IMG/VR virus record: IMGVR_UViG_3300029309_000091
Coordinates: 1-42,278 of that record
DNA: 42,278 nucleotides
Source: a virus
Direction: 5' to 3' (one strand)
Translations under genes and position numbers: made by a program
Part shown: positions 24,682 to 30,401 of the stretch, in pieces
Layout: each line of letters begins with the position of its first letter
Numbering within the stretch: the stretch's first letter is position 1
Notes under the pieces: model-generated
Database searches by the model: none
What the model saw: only the letters and a program-made list of their open reading frames with translations
Told to the model about the DNA's origin: nothing

Positions 24682-24957
24682 TTAACATTTCCAGCGTCTA
24701 CGTGCTTGACGTAAACGACTGTTTGGGTCATTAGCCGCTTTAGGAAATTGTTTCATCTGTCCAGCAGACCTAGCACAGAAAGACTTGCGTCTTTTTGCAT
24801 CCTTACTGCCTTTCTTTACCTTGCCTGTAACAGCTGTTTTTAATTTACTACCCGGATTTTTTCTTCTGTACGCAGCGACACCTGCAGCAGTCATACCAGC
24901 ACCAGCTTTAGTGGGGCGAAAGTTTCTCTTATTTCGCTTTGGCATGTTATCTGCCAT
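24682..24957 (-). CDS. Basic small protein (91 aa)
   Basis: From the ATG at 24957 it encodes 91 residues. A longer start at 24984 exists, but AAGGTG lies about 8 nt before this one. The body 'RKNPGSKLKTAVTGKVKKGS' followed by 'AKRRKSFCARSAGQMKQF' and ending 'SRLRQARRRWKC' is a motif shared by small phage proteins (possibly the DUF6321 type). It has two Cys and is very Lys/Arg-rich, so nucleic acid binding is likely. It follows the secreted-protein gene at 24960-25151 within a few bases. Confidence 0.6.
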   Translation of the reverse strand: MADNMPKRNKRNFRPTKAGAGMTAAGVAAYRRKNPGSKLKTAVTGKVKKGSKDAKRRKSFCARSAGQMKQFPKAANDPNSRLRQARRRWKC

Positions 24958-24959
24958 GA

Positions 24960-25151
24960 CTATACACCTTTTTCTTCCTGACATTTAAAAGAATATGTAT
25001 GTGGAGTACCTAATATTTCTGATATAGACTCAACCATATGTGAAGCACGTTGTTCGCATTGTACTTCTGTATAATACGGACCCCAATCATCTACGGCAAT
25101 AATACATTGACCCGTTAATAAAGAACAGGCCATCACAAATGTTGTAAACAT
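24960..25151 (-). CDS. Small putative secreted/cysteine protein (63 aa)
   Basis: This 63-residue protein has a hydrophobic N-terminus (MFTTFVMACSLLTGQCIIAV) that could be a signal or membrane segment, and four Cys in total. Its outline (hydrophobic start, EVQCEQRASHM centre, F-x-C end) resembles the small protein at 30402-30599. Its start lies 12 nt after the stop of the first gene of the left arm. Function unknown. Confidence 0.5.
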   Translation of the reverse strand: MFTTFVMACSLLTGQCIIAVDDWGPYYTEVQCEQRASHMVESISEILGTPHTYSFKCQEEKGV

Positions 25152-25163
25152 TACACAAATTTC

Positions 25164-25385
25164 CTAATTATCATCAGTATCCCTCCAGCCTTCTGCTTTC
25201 ATAGCGTCTTCTACATGCTTTAAGGAAAACTTTTTACCATAGTATGCTTCTACAGCTGCTCTTACATAGAATACATCACTATGAGGTATGTGTAAATTAC
25301 TCAATGTGTTAGTTTTAATACCTTCATAAAATGCTTCAAGCACATTATCTGTGTATAGTTTTACAGATTTCTTTCTTTTTGTCAA
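25164..25385 (-). CDS. First gene of the left arm, hypothetical (73 aa)
   Basis: This 73-residue helical protein begins (TTG start at 25385) MTKRKKSVKLYTDNVLEAFY and continues 'VYVRAAVEAYYGKKF'-like helices. The TTG is supported by an AGGAA placed 7-8 nt before it, and no ATG is available. It lies about 100 nt downstream of the leftward promoter at 25497-25526. No domain recognised. Confidence 0.55.
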   Translation of the reverse strand: MTKRKKSVKLYTDNVLEAFYEGIKTNTLSNLHIPHSDVFYVRAAVEAYYGKKFSLKHVEDAMKAEGWRDTDDN

Positions 25386-25427
25386 GTTTTTATTCCTAAA
25401 TACATGTAAATTTATTATTTTTACTAT

Positions 25428-25479
25428 ATTTAATGTTTACATTTAATGTATTTAACATCTTTTTTAAAACATTTAATGT
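25428..25479. repeat. Three ATTTAATGT direct repeats
   Basis: The 9-mer ATTTAATGT starts at 25428, 25441 and 25471. The last two copies extend to ACATTTAATGTATT and are 30 bp apart. They lie just downstream of the leftward start site, in the untranslated leader. Iteron-like repeats or repressor sites are both possible, but AT-rich DNA gives such repeats more easily by chance. Confidence 0.5.
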
Positions 25480-25496
25480 ATTCATCTTATATTATA

Positions 25497-25526
25497 GTTA
25501 TACCACATTTTATAGGATGCTGTCAA
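25497..25526 (-). promoter_or_regulatory. Strong leftward sigma70-type promoter
   Basis: On the minus strand: TTGACA (25526-25521), 18-bp spacer, TATAAC (25502-25497) with TG one base upstream of the -10 (extended -10). It would start transcripts near 25490 into the 25385-20000 genes. It is the main promoter for the left arm that I can see. Confidence 0.75.
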
Positions 25527-25558
25527 CCCCTAAAATGCATTAGTTGTACATTTTGTGT

Positions 25559-25572
25559 GTCAGAAATTTGAC
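25559..25572. promoter_or_regulatory. GTCA-N6-TGAC operator-like site 1
   Basis: GTCA (25559-25562), six bases, TGAC (25569-25572). The same architecture recurs at 25686-25699. The right half overlaps a possible rightward -35 (TTGACC, 25568-25573, followed 16 bp later by TATCAT). A dimeric regulator binding here could shut off rightward transcription. Confidence 0.45.
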
Positions 25573-25625
25573 CTACCACATATATATATTATCATTTACT
25601 TTTGTGGTTAACACTTAAATTTCCT

Positions 25626-25639
25626 AATCTGTGTATTTC
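25626..25639. repeat. Palindrome TACGTA-CA-TACGTA
   Basis: Two TACGTA palindromes separated by CA form a perfect inverted repeat. Just before it, CTGTGTAT occurs twice, at 25609 and 25619, one helical turn apart. The core GTACATAC (25629-25636) is repeated in the palindrome at 25905-25920. A run of seven G follows at 25640. Probable protein-binding site. Confidence 0.5.
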
Positions 25640-25685
25640 TGTGTATACGTACATACGTAGGGGGGGTGGTGGTCTGGCGACCCCT

Positions 25686-25699
25686 GTCAAAAAAATGAC
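25686..25699. promoter_or_regulatory. GTCA-N6-TGAC operator-like site 2
   Basis: GTCA-AAAAAA-TGAC, extended by one base on each side to TGTCA and TGACA. It has the same half-sites and spacing as the site at 25559-25572, 127 bp away. As RNA it would be only a weak 5-bp hairpin with no U-tract on its 3' side, so a DNA-binding site is more likely than a terminator. Confidence 0.45.
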
Positions 25700-25904
25700 A
25701 ATAGATGAGTCAATCCATAAAAAACTAATTAAATCAATAGCTTAGTAATAGCAATCAATTCATAAGCTATCAGTTGACTCTATAGTTTGCTTTTAAAATT
25801 TTCAAAAATTGAAAAACTAGTGAAGTTTTTTAAAGTAGGTGCATATAATTAGTTCTAAAAAATATATATCGTATATACTATAAAATATATATATCCCTAA
25901 AAAT

Positions 25905-25920
25905 GTTAGTACATACTAAC
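25905..25920. repeat. Palindrome GTTAGTA-CA-TACTAAC
   Basis: A perfect 7-bp inverted repeat with a CA centre. It contains the GTACATAC core also found at 25629-25636. A TATAAT lies at 25929-25934, so the palindrome would sit between the -35 and -10 of a weak rightward promoter. Likely operator. Confidence 0.5.
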
Positions 25921-26039
25921 TTTATATATATAATTATAGTATCAATAAACATTTTAAATAAATATCATAACCAAATAAAAAAAGATTCGTTTAAATTCAA
26001 TAACTTAATAACAAAATACAAAAAAACTTAAAAAAATAC

Positions 26040-26069
26040 TTGATTATCTTTTTTATTTGATGCTATTCT
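26040..26069 (+). promoter_or_regulatory. Possible rightward early promoter
   Basis: TTGATT (26040-26045), 18-bp spacer, TATTCT (26064-26069) with TG one base before the -10. It lies about 125 nt before the first rightward gene. The match is moderate and the surrounding DNA is AT-rich, so this could be chance. Other weak candidates lie at 25568-25595 and 25906-25934. Confidence 0.35.
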
Positions 26070-26193
26070 TAGTTATGACTAACAGAAACATTTAACGAAT
26101 ATCTGATAATCGCTACGGCAACATTCAATATTCAACAGTTTAAATAAAGTAATTAGTTTATAGAATACGACTAAAAAAAAAGAGATTGACAAA

Positions 26194-26397
26194 ATGAGAC
26201 AAAGAGCAGATAAAAGAGATAGAGAAAAATATAAACAAAAAGTTTTGCTTGAAAGTAATAAATCGTTAAGGTGTATTATTGGATATGTAGAATCAAAAGG
26301 AAAACGTGCAAGAGTTTTTCAAAATATGAAAGGAAGTATAGAAAAATATAAACCTAGTGACTGTATTTTTGATGCGTGTATGCGTGCAAAAGGATAA
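26194..26397 (+). CDS. First rightward gene, small basic protein (67 aa)
   Basis: This 67-residue Lys/Arg-rich protein starts MRQRADKRDREKYKQKVLLE, with two Cys and no recognised domain. It is the first gene of the right arm, after the control region, a position where phages place early host-takeover proteins. The Shine-Dalgarno is weak (AGAG). The composition suits a nucleic acid- or RNA polymerase-binding protein. Unknown. Confidence 0.5.
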   Translation: MRQRADKRDREKYKQKVLLESNKSLRCIIGYVESKGKRARVFQNMKGSIEKYKPSDCIFDACMRAKG

Positions 26398-26562
26398 GTC
26401 CGACTAACATAAGCTACTATAGCTACAGGTGTACGTTGTCACTATGTGACGTAATCCGAGCCTAGTAATGGATACCATTGCTCAGAAGTTCTTTACCTAG
26501 TGTATTGCAGCTTAAAGGTGAAGTGTGTCTAAAGCTAGGCAATAATTAAAAAGGTGATAAAA
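26398..26562 (+). ncRNA. Candidate structured RNA or leader
   Basis: This 165-nt gap holds no ORF but three perfect 5-bp stems with 3-nt loops: AGCTA-CTA-TAGCT (26412-26424), GTCAC-TAT-GTGAC (26437-26449, extendable to 8 bp with a bulge) and AATGG-ATA-CCATT (26467-26479). A long-range pair GCCTAG (26460-26465) / CTAGGC (26535-26540) encloses the last one. The G+C content is higher than in the flanks. It lacks tRNA signatures. It could be a regulatory RNA or the structured leader of the gene at 26563. Confidence 0.45.
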
Positions 26563-26781
26563 ATGCGAGTAACTAGAAAAGAATTACGAGATTCATTAAA
26601 AACAGTTAATCAATGGATACCAGCATGGTGTGACAAGTACGATTTAAATTATTCATCATGTTATGGTGGTTGGCAATTGACAACACAAAAAGGAAGTCAT
26701 ATAATCCAATATAGGATTTCTGCAAAAGAGATGAAATCATACCTTGATGGTATGAAAGAAGTAATTAGAGCAGTAACTTAA
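26563..26781 (+). CDS. Small hypothetical protein (72 aa)
   Basis: From ATG at 26563, with AAGGTGAT about 6-8 nt upstream (a longer GTG start at 26554 is less likely), it encodes a 72-residue mixed alpha/beta protein. Its pattern is 'TRKELRDSLKTVNQWIPAWC', then 'YGGWQLTTQKGSHIIQYRIS' and a helix. This resembles a small protein common in phages and plasmids with a Y-G-G-[YW]-x-L core. Function unknown. Confidence 0.55.
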   Translation: MRVTRKELRDSLKTVNQWIPAWCDKYDLNYSSCYGGWQLTTQKGSHIIQYRISAKEMKSYLDGMKEVIRAVT

Positions 26782-26793
26782 AAGGTTTAAACA

Positions 26794-27018
26794 ATGAAAC
26801 TTATAAATGGAATAGAATGGAATTACTTACAAGGCGAAGATTGTCCTCATTGTGATACAGAATCTGAATATCAATGTGGAGAATGTGAAAAAGACGAGAT
26901 GCACTTGATGGAACATTATTTAAATTTAATGGGTTTAAAAGATAACTTTCATGCTTGGGCAGTCTGTAACAAAGACAATGAATTAAATGTGTTTGATGTA
27001 TTGGAGGAGTGTCAATAA
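26794..27018 (+). CDS. Small zinc-ribbon-like protein (74 aa)
   Basis: This 74-residue acidic protein contains two Cys pairs, 'DCPHCDTESEYQCGECEKDE', the layout of a small zinc-binding ribbon. The rest is helical and acidic. It starts 12 nt after the previous stop and ends one base into the ATG of the DNA glycosylase-like gene, so the three genes are probably co-translated. Zinc binding is inferred, function unknown. Confidence 0.5.
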   Translation: MKLINGIEWNYLQGEDCPHCDTESEYQCGECEKDEMHLMEHYLNLMGLKDNFHAWAVCNKDNELNVFDVLEECQ

Positions 27019-27614
27019 TGTATAGAAGAGATTGTAAAAAGATAGCAAAGTTTGCACTCAAAAATCCTGATAATCTGGTGCGAGTGGCTACCTTTGTATT
27101 AACTACAATACAAGCTGGGTTAGCTACTACACATAATCAGATGTTAGATATTGATAAGCATGGTGCAGATAGCAAGTATCTTTGGAATAAAAAACGTGAT
27201 GGTTATTTGTATTTGCAAGAACATAAACACGTACTATTTGACGCTATCAAGTCGGCAGTAAAACACAACGATATTGTCGGTGCTGTTGACGTGCTAACAA
27301 ACGTACCATGTTTAGGAATAGTTAAGGCAAGTTTTGTAGCGCAAATGGTAGGACTAGATGTAGCATGTATTGATAGCCATAATTGCGATAGATTAGGACT
27401 AGCAAGAACAGCGTTACGTTTTGATAAGAAAGTTAAACCAGAAGTAAAACGTAAAAAGATTGCAGATTATATCACCTTTACACAAGATACAGGTGGTGCA
27501 GAATATTGGTGGAATACTTGGTGCGAATATGTATCAGGGAATCGTGCCAACAAATCGCTTGACACTAGCGCAAAAGTGTCGTATTACCATGTTACAGCAG
27601 TAACACAATTATAA
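27018..27614 (+). CDS. HhH-GPD DNA glycosylase-like protein
   Basis: From ATG at 27018 (Shine-Dalgarno GGAGGAG, the longer GTG start at 27009 is unlikely) it encodes 198 residues. The core 'VPCLGIVKASFVAQMVGLDV' is a helix-hairpin-helix, and the following 'CIDSHNCDRLG' corresponds to the conserved V-D-T-H-x-x-R-L-G of HhH-GPD base-excision enzymes, with the Asp as the catalytic candidate. There is no iron-sulphur loop at the C-terminus. It may remove modified or mismatched bases. Similar proteins occur in other marine phages. Confidence 0.6.
   Translation: MYRRDCKKIAKFALKNPDNLVRVATFVLTTIQAGLATTHNQMLDIDKHGADSKYLWNKKRDGYLYLQEHKHVLFDAIKSAVKHNDIVGAVDVLTNVPCLGIVKASFVAQMVGLDVACIDSHNCDRLGLARTALRFDKKVKPEVKRKKIADYITFTQDTGGAEYWWNTWCEYVSGNRANKSLDTSAKVSYYHVTAVTQL
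27559..27587 (+). promoter_or_regulatory. Internal promoter with inverted repeat
   Basis: TTGACA (27559-27564), 17-bp spacer, TATTAC (27582-27587). The spacer holds GACACT-N8-AGTGTC, a 6-bp inverted repeat overlapping the -35. It lies at the end of the glycosylase-like gene and could drive the small genes from 27638. The layout is close to that of 37097-37125 (TTGACAC-N10-GTGT-N2-TATWAC). The -10 is weak. Confidence 0.5.
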
Positions 27615-27637
27615 CATTTAGAAAAGGAGTTTATAAA

Positions 27638-27820
27638 ATGTTAAAAATGAAAGTAAATGTAAAAAATATTATTCGCAATCCTATCGGAGTTGACAACCTA
27701 CAATTTCGTAGAACTACTAGTCGATACAAAAAGAAAGGTACATTTTCTAGCAACAAAGGTTACTTGCAAGTATCACGTAATGCTATAACAGGACAATTTG
27801 TATCTCGACAAAGTGCGTAG
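27638..27820 (+). CDS. Small basic protein (60 aa)
   Basis: This 60-residue basic protein starts MLKMKVNVKNIIRNPIGVDN. The second half (RYKKKGTFSSNKGYLQVSRN) is Lys/Ser-rich and likely flexible. It is preceded by AAGGAG about 10 nt upstream. No domain recognised. It lies between the glycosylase-like gene and the stem-loop at 27832-27879. Confidence 0.5.
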   Translation: MLKMKVNVKNIIRNPIGVDNLQFRRTTSRYKKKGTFSSNKGYLQVSRNAITGQFVSRQSA

Positions 27821-27831
27821 GATAAATCCAA

Positions 27832-27879
27832 TAGCTAGGGTACTACTACAGACTAGACGTAGGCAAAGTACCCTAGTTA
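27832..27879 (+). other. Long stem-loop in intergenic DNA
   Basis: TAGCTAGGGTAC (27832-27843) pairs with GTACCCTAGTTA (27868-27879), 12 bp with one G-U pair, closing a 24-nt loop. There is no U-tract after it, so it is not a typical terminator. It could be an RNA processing site, an mRNA stabiliser or a small RNA end. Confidence 0.55.
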
Positions 27880-27906
27880 AACAGAACAGAAAAGGAAAAG
27901 GCAGTT

Positions 27907-28047
27907 ATGCAAGGCAACACAATAAAAAACTTTCAAAAGATTTCAGTCAAGAAGGTGACTAATAAAAAACAACAATTTGATTGGAAAAGTGTGCGTAAAG
28001 CAGAACGTAAAGCAAAACAACAAATACAGGAAAGATTTTATGGATAG
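27907..28047 (+). CDS. Micro-protein, basic (46 aa)
   Basis: This 46-residue Lys/Gln-rich helix begins MQGNTIKNFQKISVKKVTNK and ends KQQIQERFYG. AAGG sits about 9-10 nt before the ATG. A 14-codon frame (28040-28084) overlaps its end and leads to the next gene, but is too short to trust. It may bind nucleic acid. Unknown. Confidence 0.45.
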   Translation: MQGNTIKNFQKISVKKVTNKKQQFDWKSVRKAERKAKQQIQERFYG

Positions 28048-28085
28048 GCAAAAAGCAAAAAAATTAAGAAAGGTAGAGGCATAAA

Positions 28086-28328
28086 ATGAAACACCCAATA
28101 TCACGTTACATGATGGCATCTTACGCATACTATGTAGAAGATGACCCGATAATAAGTGACGCAATGTTTGACCAATGCGCTAAGAGTATCTTGGAGCATT
28201 GGGATACACTTGACCATCCACACAAACATCTGTTATCAAAGGAGATGTTAGAGGCAGGAACTTATTTAGGTAAGTATCCTGAGATAGTTAAAAGTGCAGT
28301 AGCACATTATAGGGAGACACAGATATGA
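28086..28328 (+). CDS. LigA N-terminal-like small protein (80 aa)
   Basis: This 80-residue protein has 'ASYAYYVEDDPIISDAMFDQ', which closely follows the 'Y-Y-x-x-D-x-P-x-x-S-D-x-x-[YF]-D' motif of the Ia subdomain of NAD-dependent DNA ligases. The later 'HPHKHLL' is typical of a phage family carrying only this helical motif. The adenylation domain of a ligase is missing. It may bind NAD or nicotinamide-like ligands. Stop and start of the next gene overlap by 4 nt. Confidence 0.55.
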   Translation: MKHPISRYMMASYAYYVEDDPIISDAMFDQCAKSILEHWDTLDHPHKHLLSKEMLEAGTYLGKYPEIVKSAVAHYRETQI

Positions 28329-29434
28329 ATGTATTAAGTTTATTTGATGGATGTGGTATGTCTTATGTCGGACTTAAACGACTAGGAATACCTGTCACTA
28401 AGTATTATGCAAGTGAAGTAGACCCATACCCTATCAAGGTAGCTATGGCTAATCATCCTGACATCATACAACTTGGGGATGTAACCAACATCCTCAAACG
28501 TCACCATTTTCAATACGCATACGAACCTATCGATTTGCTTGTAGGTGGCTCACCATGTCAGGGGTTCAGCTTTGCAGGTAAGCAGTTAAACTTTGATGAC
28601 CCACGCAGTAAGTTATTCTGGGAGTATGTCAGGATATTACGCAAGCTCAAGCCCAAGTATTTCTTGCTTGAGAATGTACGCATGAAACAGGAGTATCAGG
28701 ATATTATATCTGATGCACTAGGTGTCAAGCCTATCGCTATCAACAGTAGGCTATTGTCTGCACAGAATAGATACAGATTGTATTGGACTAACATACCTAA
28801 TGTTACCCAACCAGAGGACAAAGGTATTATTCTACAAGATATACTAGAGCATGGGTTTGCTGACAGAGACAAGTCACATTGCCTTGATGCCAACTACTTC
28901 AAAGGTGGCAATCTCAAGACATACTTCAAGAAGCATCGCAGACAGTTAGTGTTCAGCAAAGATGGGCTATGTCATGTTGGAGATGCTGACATCAATGGCA
29001 ACGACACTATCAAGCGAGTGTATCACCCATCAGGTAAAGCACCTACGCTCACTACTATGGGTGGTGGACACAGAGAACCCAAGGTATTGTGTGGTGCATG
29101 GCGAGGTAGATACACAGTCGATGGTGTACGTCAAGACCACAAGCATAGTGTCAGAGGTATGACAGAGCAACGATTGGAAGTACGCACAGATGGCAAAACC
29201 AACAGTCTGACCACAGTACAGAAGGACAATGTAGCAGTTCACTTTGACCATGACTGGAATGATACGAGTGTGTTTGACTTAGAGTGGCGCAAGCTGACAC
29301 CACTTGAATGTGAGAGATTACAGACATTGCCAGACAACTACACCAACCATGTGTCCAACACGCAACGATACAAGATGCTAGGCAATGGCTTTACAGTTGA
29401 CGTGATAGCACATATATTGAAAGGAGTTAAATAA
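28325..29434 (+). CDS. DNA (cytosine-5) methyltransferase
   Basis: This 369-residue protein has all main C5-methylase motifs in order. Motif I is SLFDGCGMSYVGLKRLG (residues 5-21) and motif IV is GSPCQGFSFAG with catalytic C78. Motif VI is ENVRM (E116), motif VIII is QNRYRLYW and motif X is GNGFTVDVIAH near the end. It would methylate cytosine at a specific site, probably to evade host restriction, and no cognate nuclease gene is adjacent. The base composition is visibly richer in G and C than its neighbours, suggesting recent transfer. The target sequence is unknown. Confidence 0.92.
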   Translation: MNVLSLFDGCGMSYVGLKRLGIPVTKYYASEVDPYPIKVAMANHPDIIQLGDVTNILKRHHFQYAYEPIDLLVGGSPCQGFSFAGKQLNFDDPRSKLFWEYVRILRKLKPKYFLLENVRMKQEYQDIISDALGVKPIAINSRLLSAQNRYRLYWTNIPNVTQPEDKGIILQDILEHGFADRDKSHCLDANYFKGGNLKTYFKKHRRQLVFSKDGLCHVGDADINGNDTIKRVYHPSGKAPTLTTMGGGHREPKVLCGAWRGRYTVDGVRQDHKHSVRGMTEQRLEVRTDGKTNSLTTVQKDNVAVHFDHDWNDTSVFDLEWRKLTPLECERLQTLPDNYTNHVSNTQRYKMLGNGFTVDVIAHILKGVK

Positions 29435-29664
29435 TGGATATAGAAAAGCAATCAAATAATTTTTTCAATCTTCAAGACTTGATTAACACTTTAACAGTTA
29501 ACGATTCTTTATATTTGAATAGAGTGCATGGTGGTACGGCTAATGAAGATACTGTTTCTGACTTACTACATGATTTAGTTCAGGCTCTTTATGAGTTGGG
29601 TGGATTGGATAAGAATGATTTGAATAACTTGAGTGAACAGTTAGAGGAGTTAAACCATGACTAG
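29434..29664 (+). CDS. Small acidic hypothetical protein (76 aa)
   Basis: This 76-residue acidic protein starts MDIEKQSNNFFNLQDLINTL and has a helical C-terminus (SEQLEELNHD). Its start shares one base with the methyltransferase stop. It overlaps the next gene by 8 nt, so it is part of the coupled string. No motif recognised. Confidence 0.5.
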   Translation: MDIEKQSNNFFNLQDLINTLTVNDSLYLNRVHGGTANEDTVSDLLHDLVQALYELGGLDKNDLNNLSEQLEELNHD

Positions 29665-29902
29665 AAAATTAAATTTAAGTCGCTACCAGTTTGCGGAGAT
29701 TCCTAATGACGAAGAGGGTCTAGCATTTGTAAAGCAACTCAAAACATATCTTAACAAAGACCGATATAAAATAGTGGTCAAAGGTCAACACATGAATGAT
29801 GAAGCAAAAGCTAACTGGCGAAAGTATGTACGTGGGCAACCTATCTCCCTCTCTACTCATTTGAGGGTGTACATTAATGAAAAAAAAGGAGAGAGAAGAT
29901 GA
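29657..29902 (+). CDS. Hypothetical protein (81 aa)
   Basis: This is an 81-residue protein with a mixed hydrophobic start (MTRKLNLSRYQFAEIPNDEE) and a basic end. The central 'YKIVVKGQHMNDEAKANWRK' could be a short beta-alpha unit. It overlaps its neighbours by 8 and 4 nt. Family unknown. Confidence 0.5.
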   Translation: MTRKLNLSRYQFAEIPNDEEGLAFVKQLKTYLNKDRYKIVVKGQHMNDEAKANWRKYVRGQPISLSTHLRVYINEKKGERR

Positions 29903-30066
29903 ATGAAAGATTAAACGAACTAGATTTAAAAGCATTTAAAGATGGGGTGGCAGATGCTTGCTTGCATGGCAGAAGAGATGAGAAGCAAACATACTACTAC
30001 TACAAGCAGGGCTACGATTTTGGCATGACACTATACGCAGACATGATAGAAAGGACAATAGTATGA
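29899..30066 (+). CDS. Ribosome modulation factor-like small protein (55 aa)
   Basis: From ATG at 29899 it encodes 55 residues. 'FKDGVADACLHGRRDEKQTY', then 'YKQGYDFGM', follow the spacing of ribosome modulation factor (F-x-x-G-x-x-A-x-x-x-G-R..., Y..., G-Y-x-x-G). The key Cys-Pro-Tyr element of true Rmf is missing, so the resemblance is only partial. If real, it would silence host ribosomes. Overlaps of 4 nt on both sides. Confidence 0.4.
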   Translation: MNERLNELDLKAFKDGVADACLHGRRDEKQTYYYYKQGYDFGMTLYADMIERTIV

Positions 30067-30401
30067 CAATATTACAAGTTAATAAAAAAGAGTATGGATA
30101 CTTAGGCGATGTAGCAATCAAAGAAACGCTAGGCTTACTACCTATATGGGTTCTAAATTGGCAACTACAACCAGAAGGTAAGACATTGTTTGAATACTTA
30201 CGAGATACGTATGGACATGGGTTGTATAAGTTTAATGGTACAATAGAAGAAGATGACGTGTATCGTAGTCCACATGAAGAAGATGAGGACTTACAATATA
30301 TAGCCAAGATGAAAACAAGAGAGGGTGAAGTTATATTCTATCCATACGCCATTACAGCTATACCTACAAAGAATGGACACTATATAACAAGGATGGATTA
30401 A
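30063..30401 (+). CDS. Hypothetical protein (112 aa)
   Basis: This is a 112-residue soluble protein starting MTILQVNKKEYGYLGDVAIK. It has an aromatic-rich core (PIWVLNWQLQPEGKTLFEYL) and an acidic stretch (EEDDVYRSPHEEDEDLQY). Its start overlaps the previous stop by 4 nt and its stop directly precedes the next ATG. No family recognised. Confidence 0.5.
   Translation: MTILQVNKKEYGYLGDVAIKETLGLLPIWVLNWQLQPEGKTLFEYLRDTYGHGLYKFNGTIEEDDVYRSPHEEDEDLQYIAKMKTREGEVIFYPYAITAIPTKNGHYITRMD

Larger units (their letters stand above)
25386..26193. other. Divergent intergenic control region, candidate origin
   Basis: These 808 bp have no credible gene on either strand. They are extremely AT-rich except for a short GC island near 25630-25690, which holds a run of seven G and a GGGGT/ACCCC inverted repeat. 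The region lies exactly where the leftward structural arm and the rightward replication arm diverge. It holds the promoter, direct repeats and palindromes listed separately, and many short A/T inverted repeats (for example TTTTCAA-AAA-TTGAAAA at 25799-25815 and AAAAACT-AGTGA-AGTTTTT at 25812-25830). An origin of replication is plausible. Confidence 0.6.

Noticed and set aside
25686-25699. Terminator from the TGTCA-A6-TGACA hairpin
   Set aside because: Stem of only 5 bp with low GC and no U-tract at the 3' side in either direction. It fits an operator better.
25844-25849. TATAAT as a rightward promoter -10 at 25844
   Set aside because: No acceptable -35 at 16-18 bp upstream. In such AT-rich DNA TATAAT occurs by chance.
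26398-26562. Possible tRNA gene in the structured gap
   Set aside because: No T-loop GGTTCGA-type sequence, no anticodon arm of the right size and no acceptor stem of 7 bp could be built. The hairpins are 13-nt units instead.
28040-28084. A 14-codon frame (MDRQKAKKLRKVEA)
   Set aside because: Too short to support. It may be chance in a Lys-rich region, although it would link two genes.
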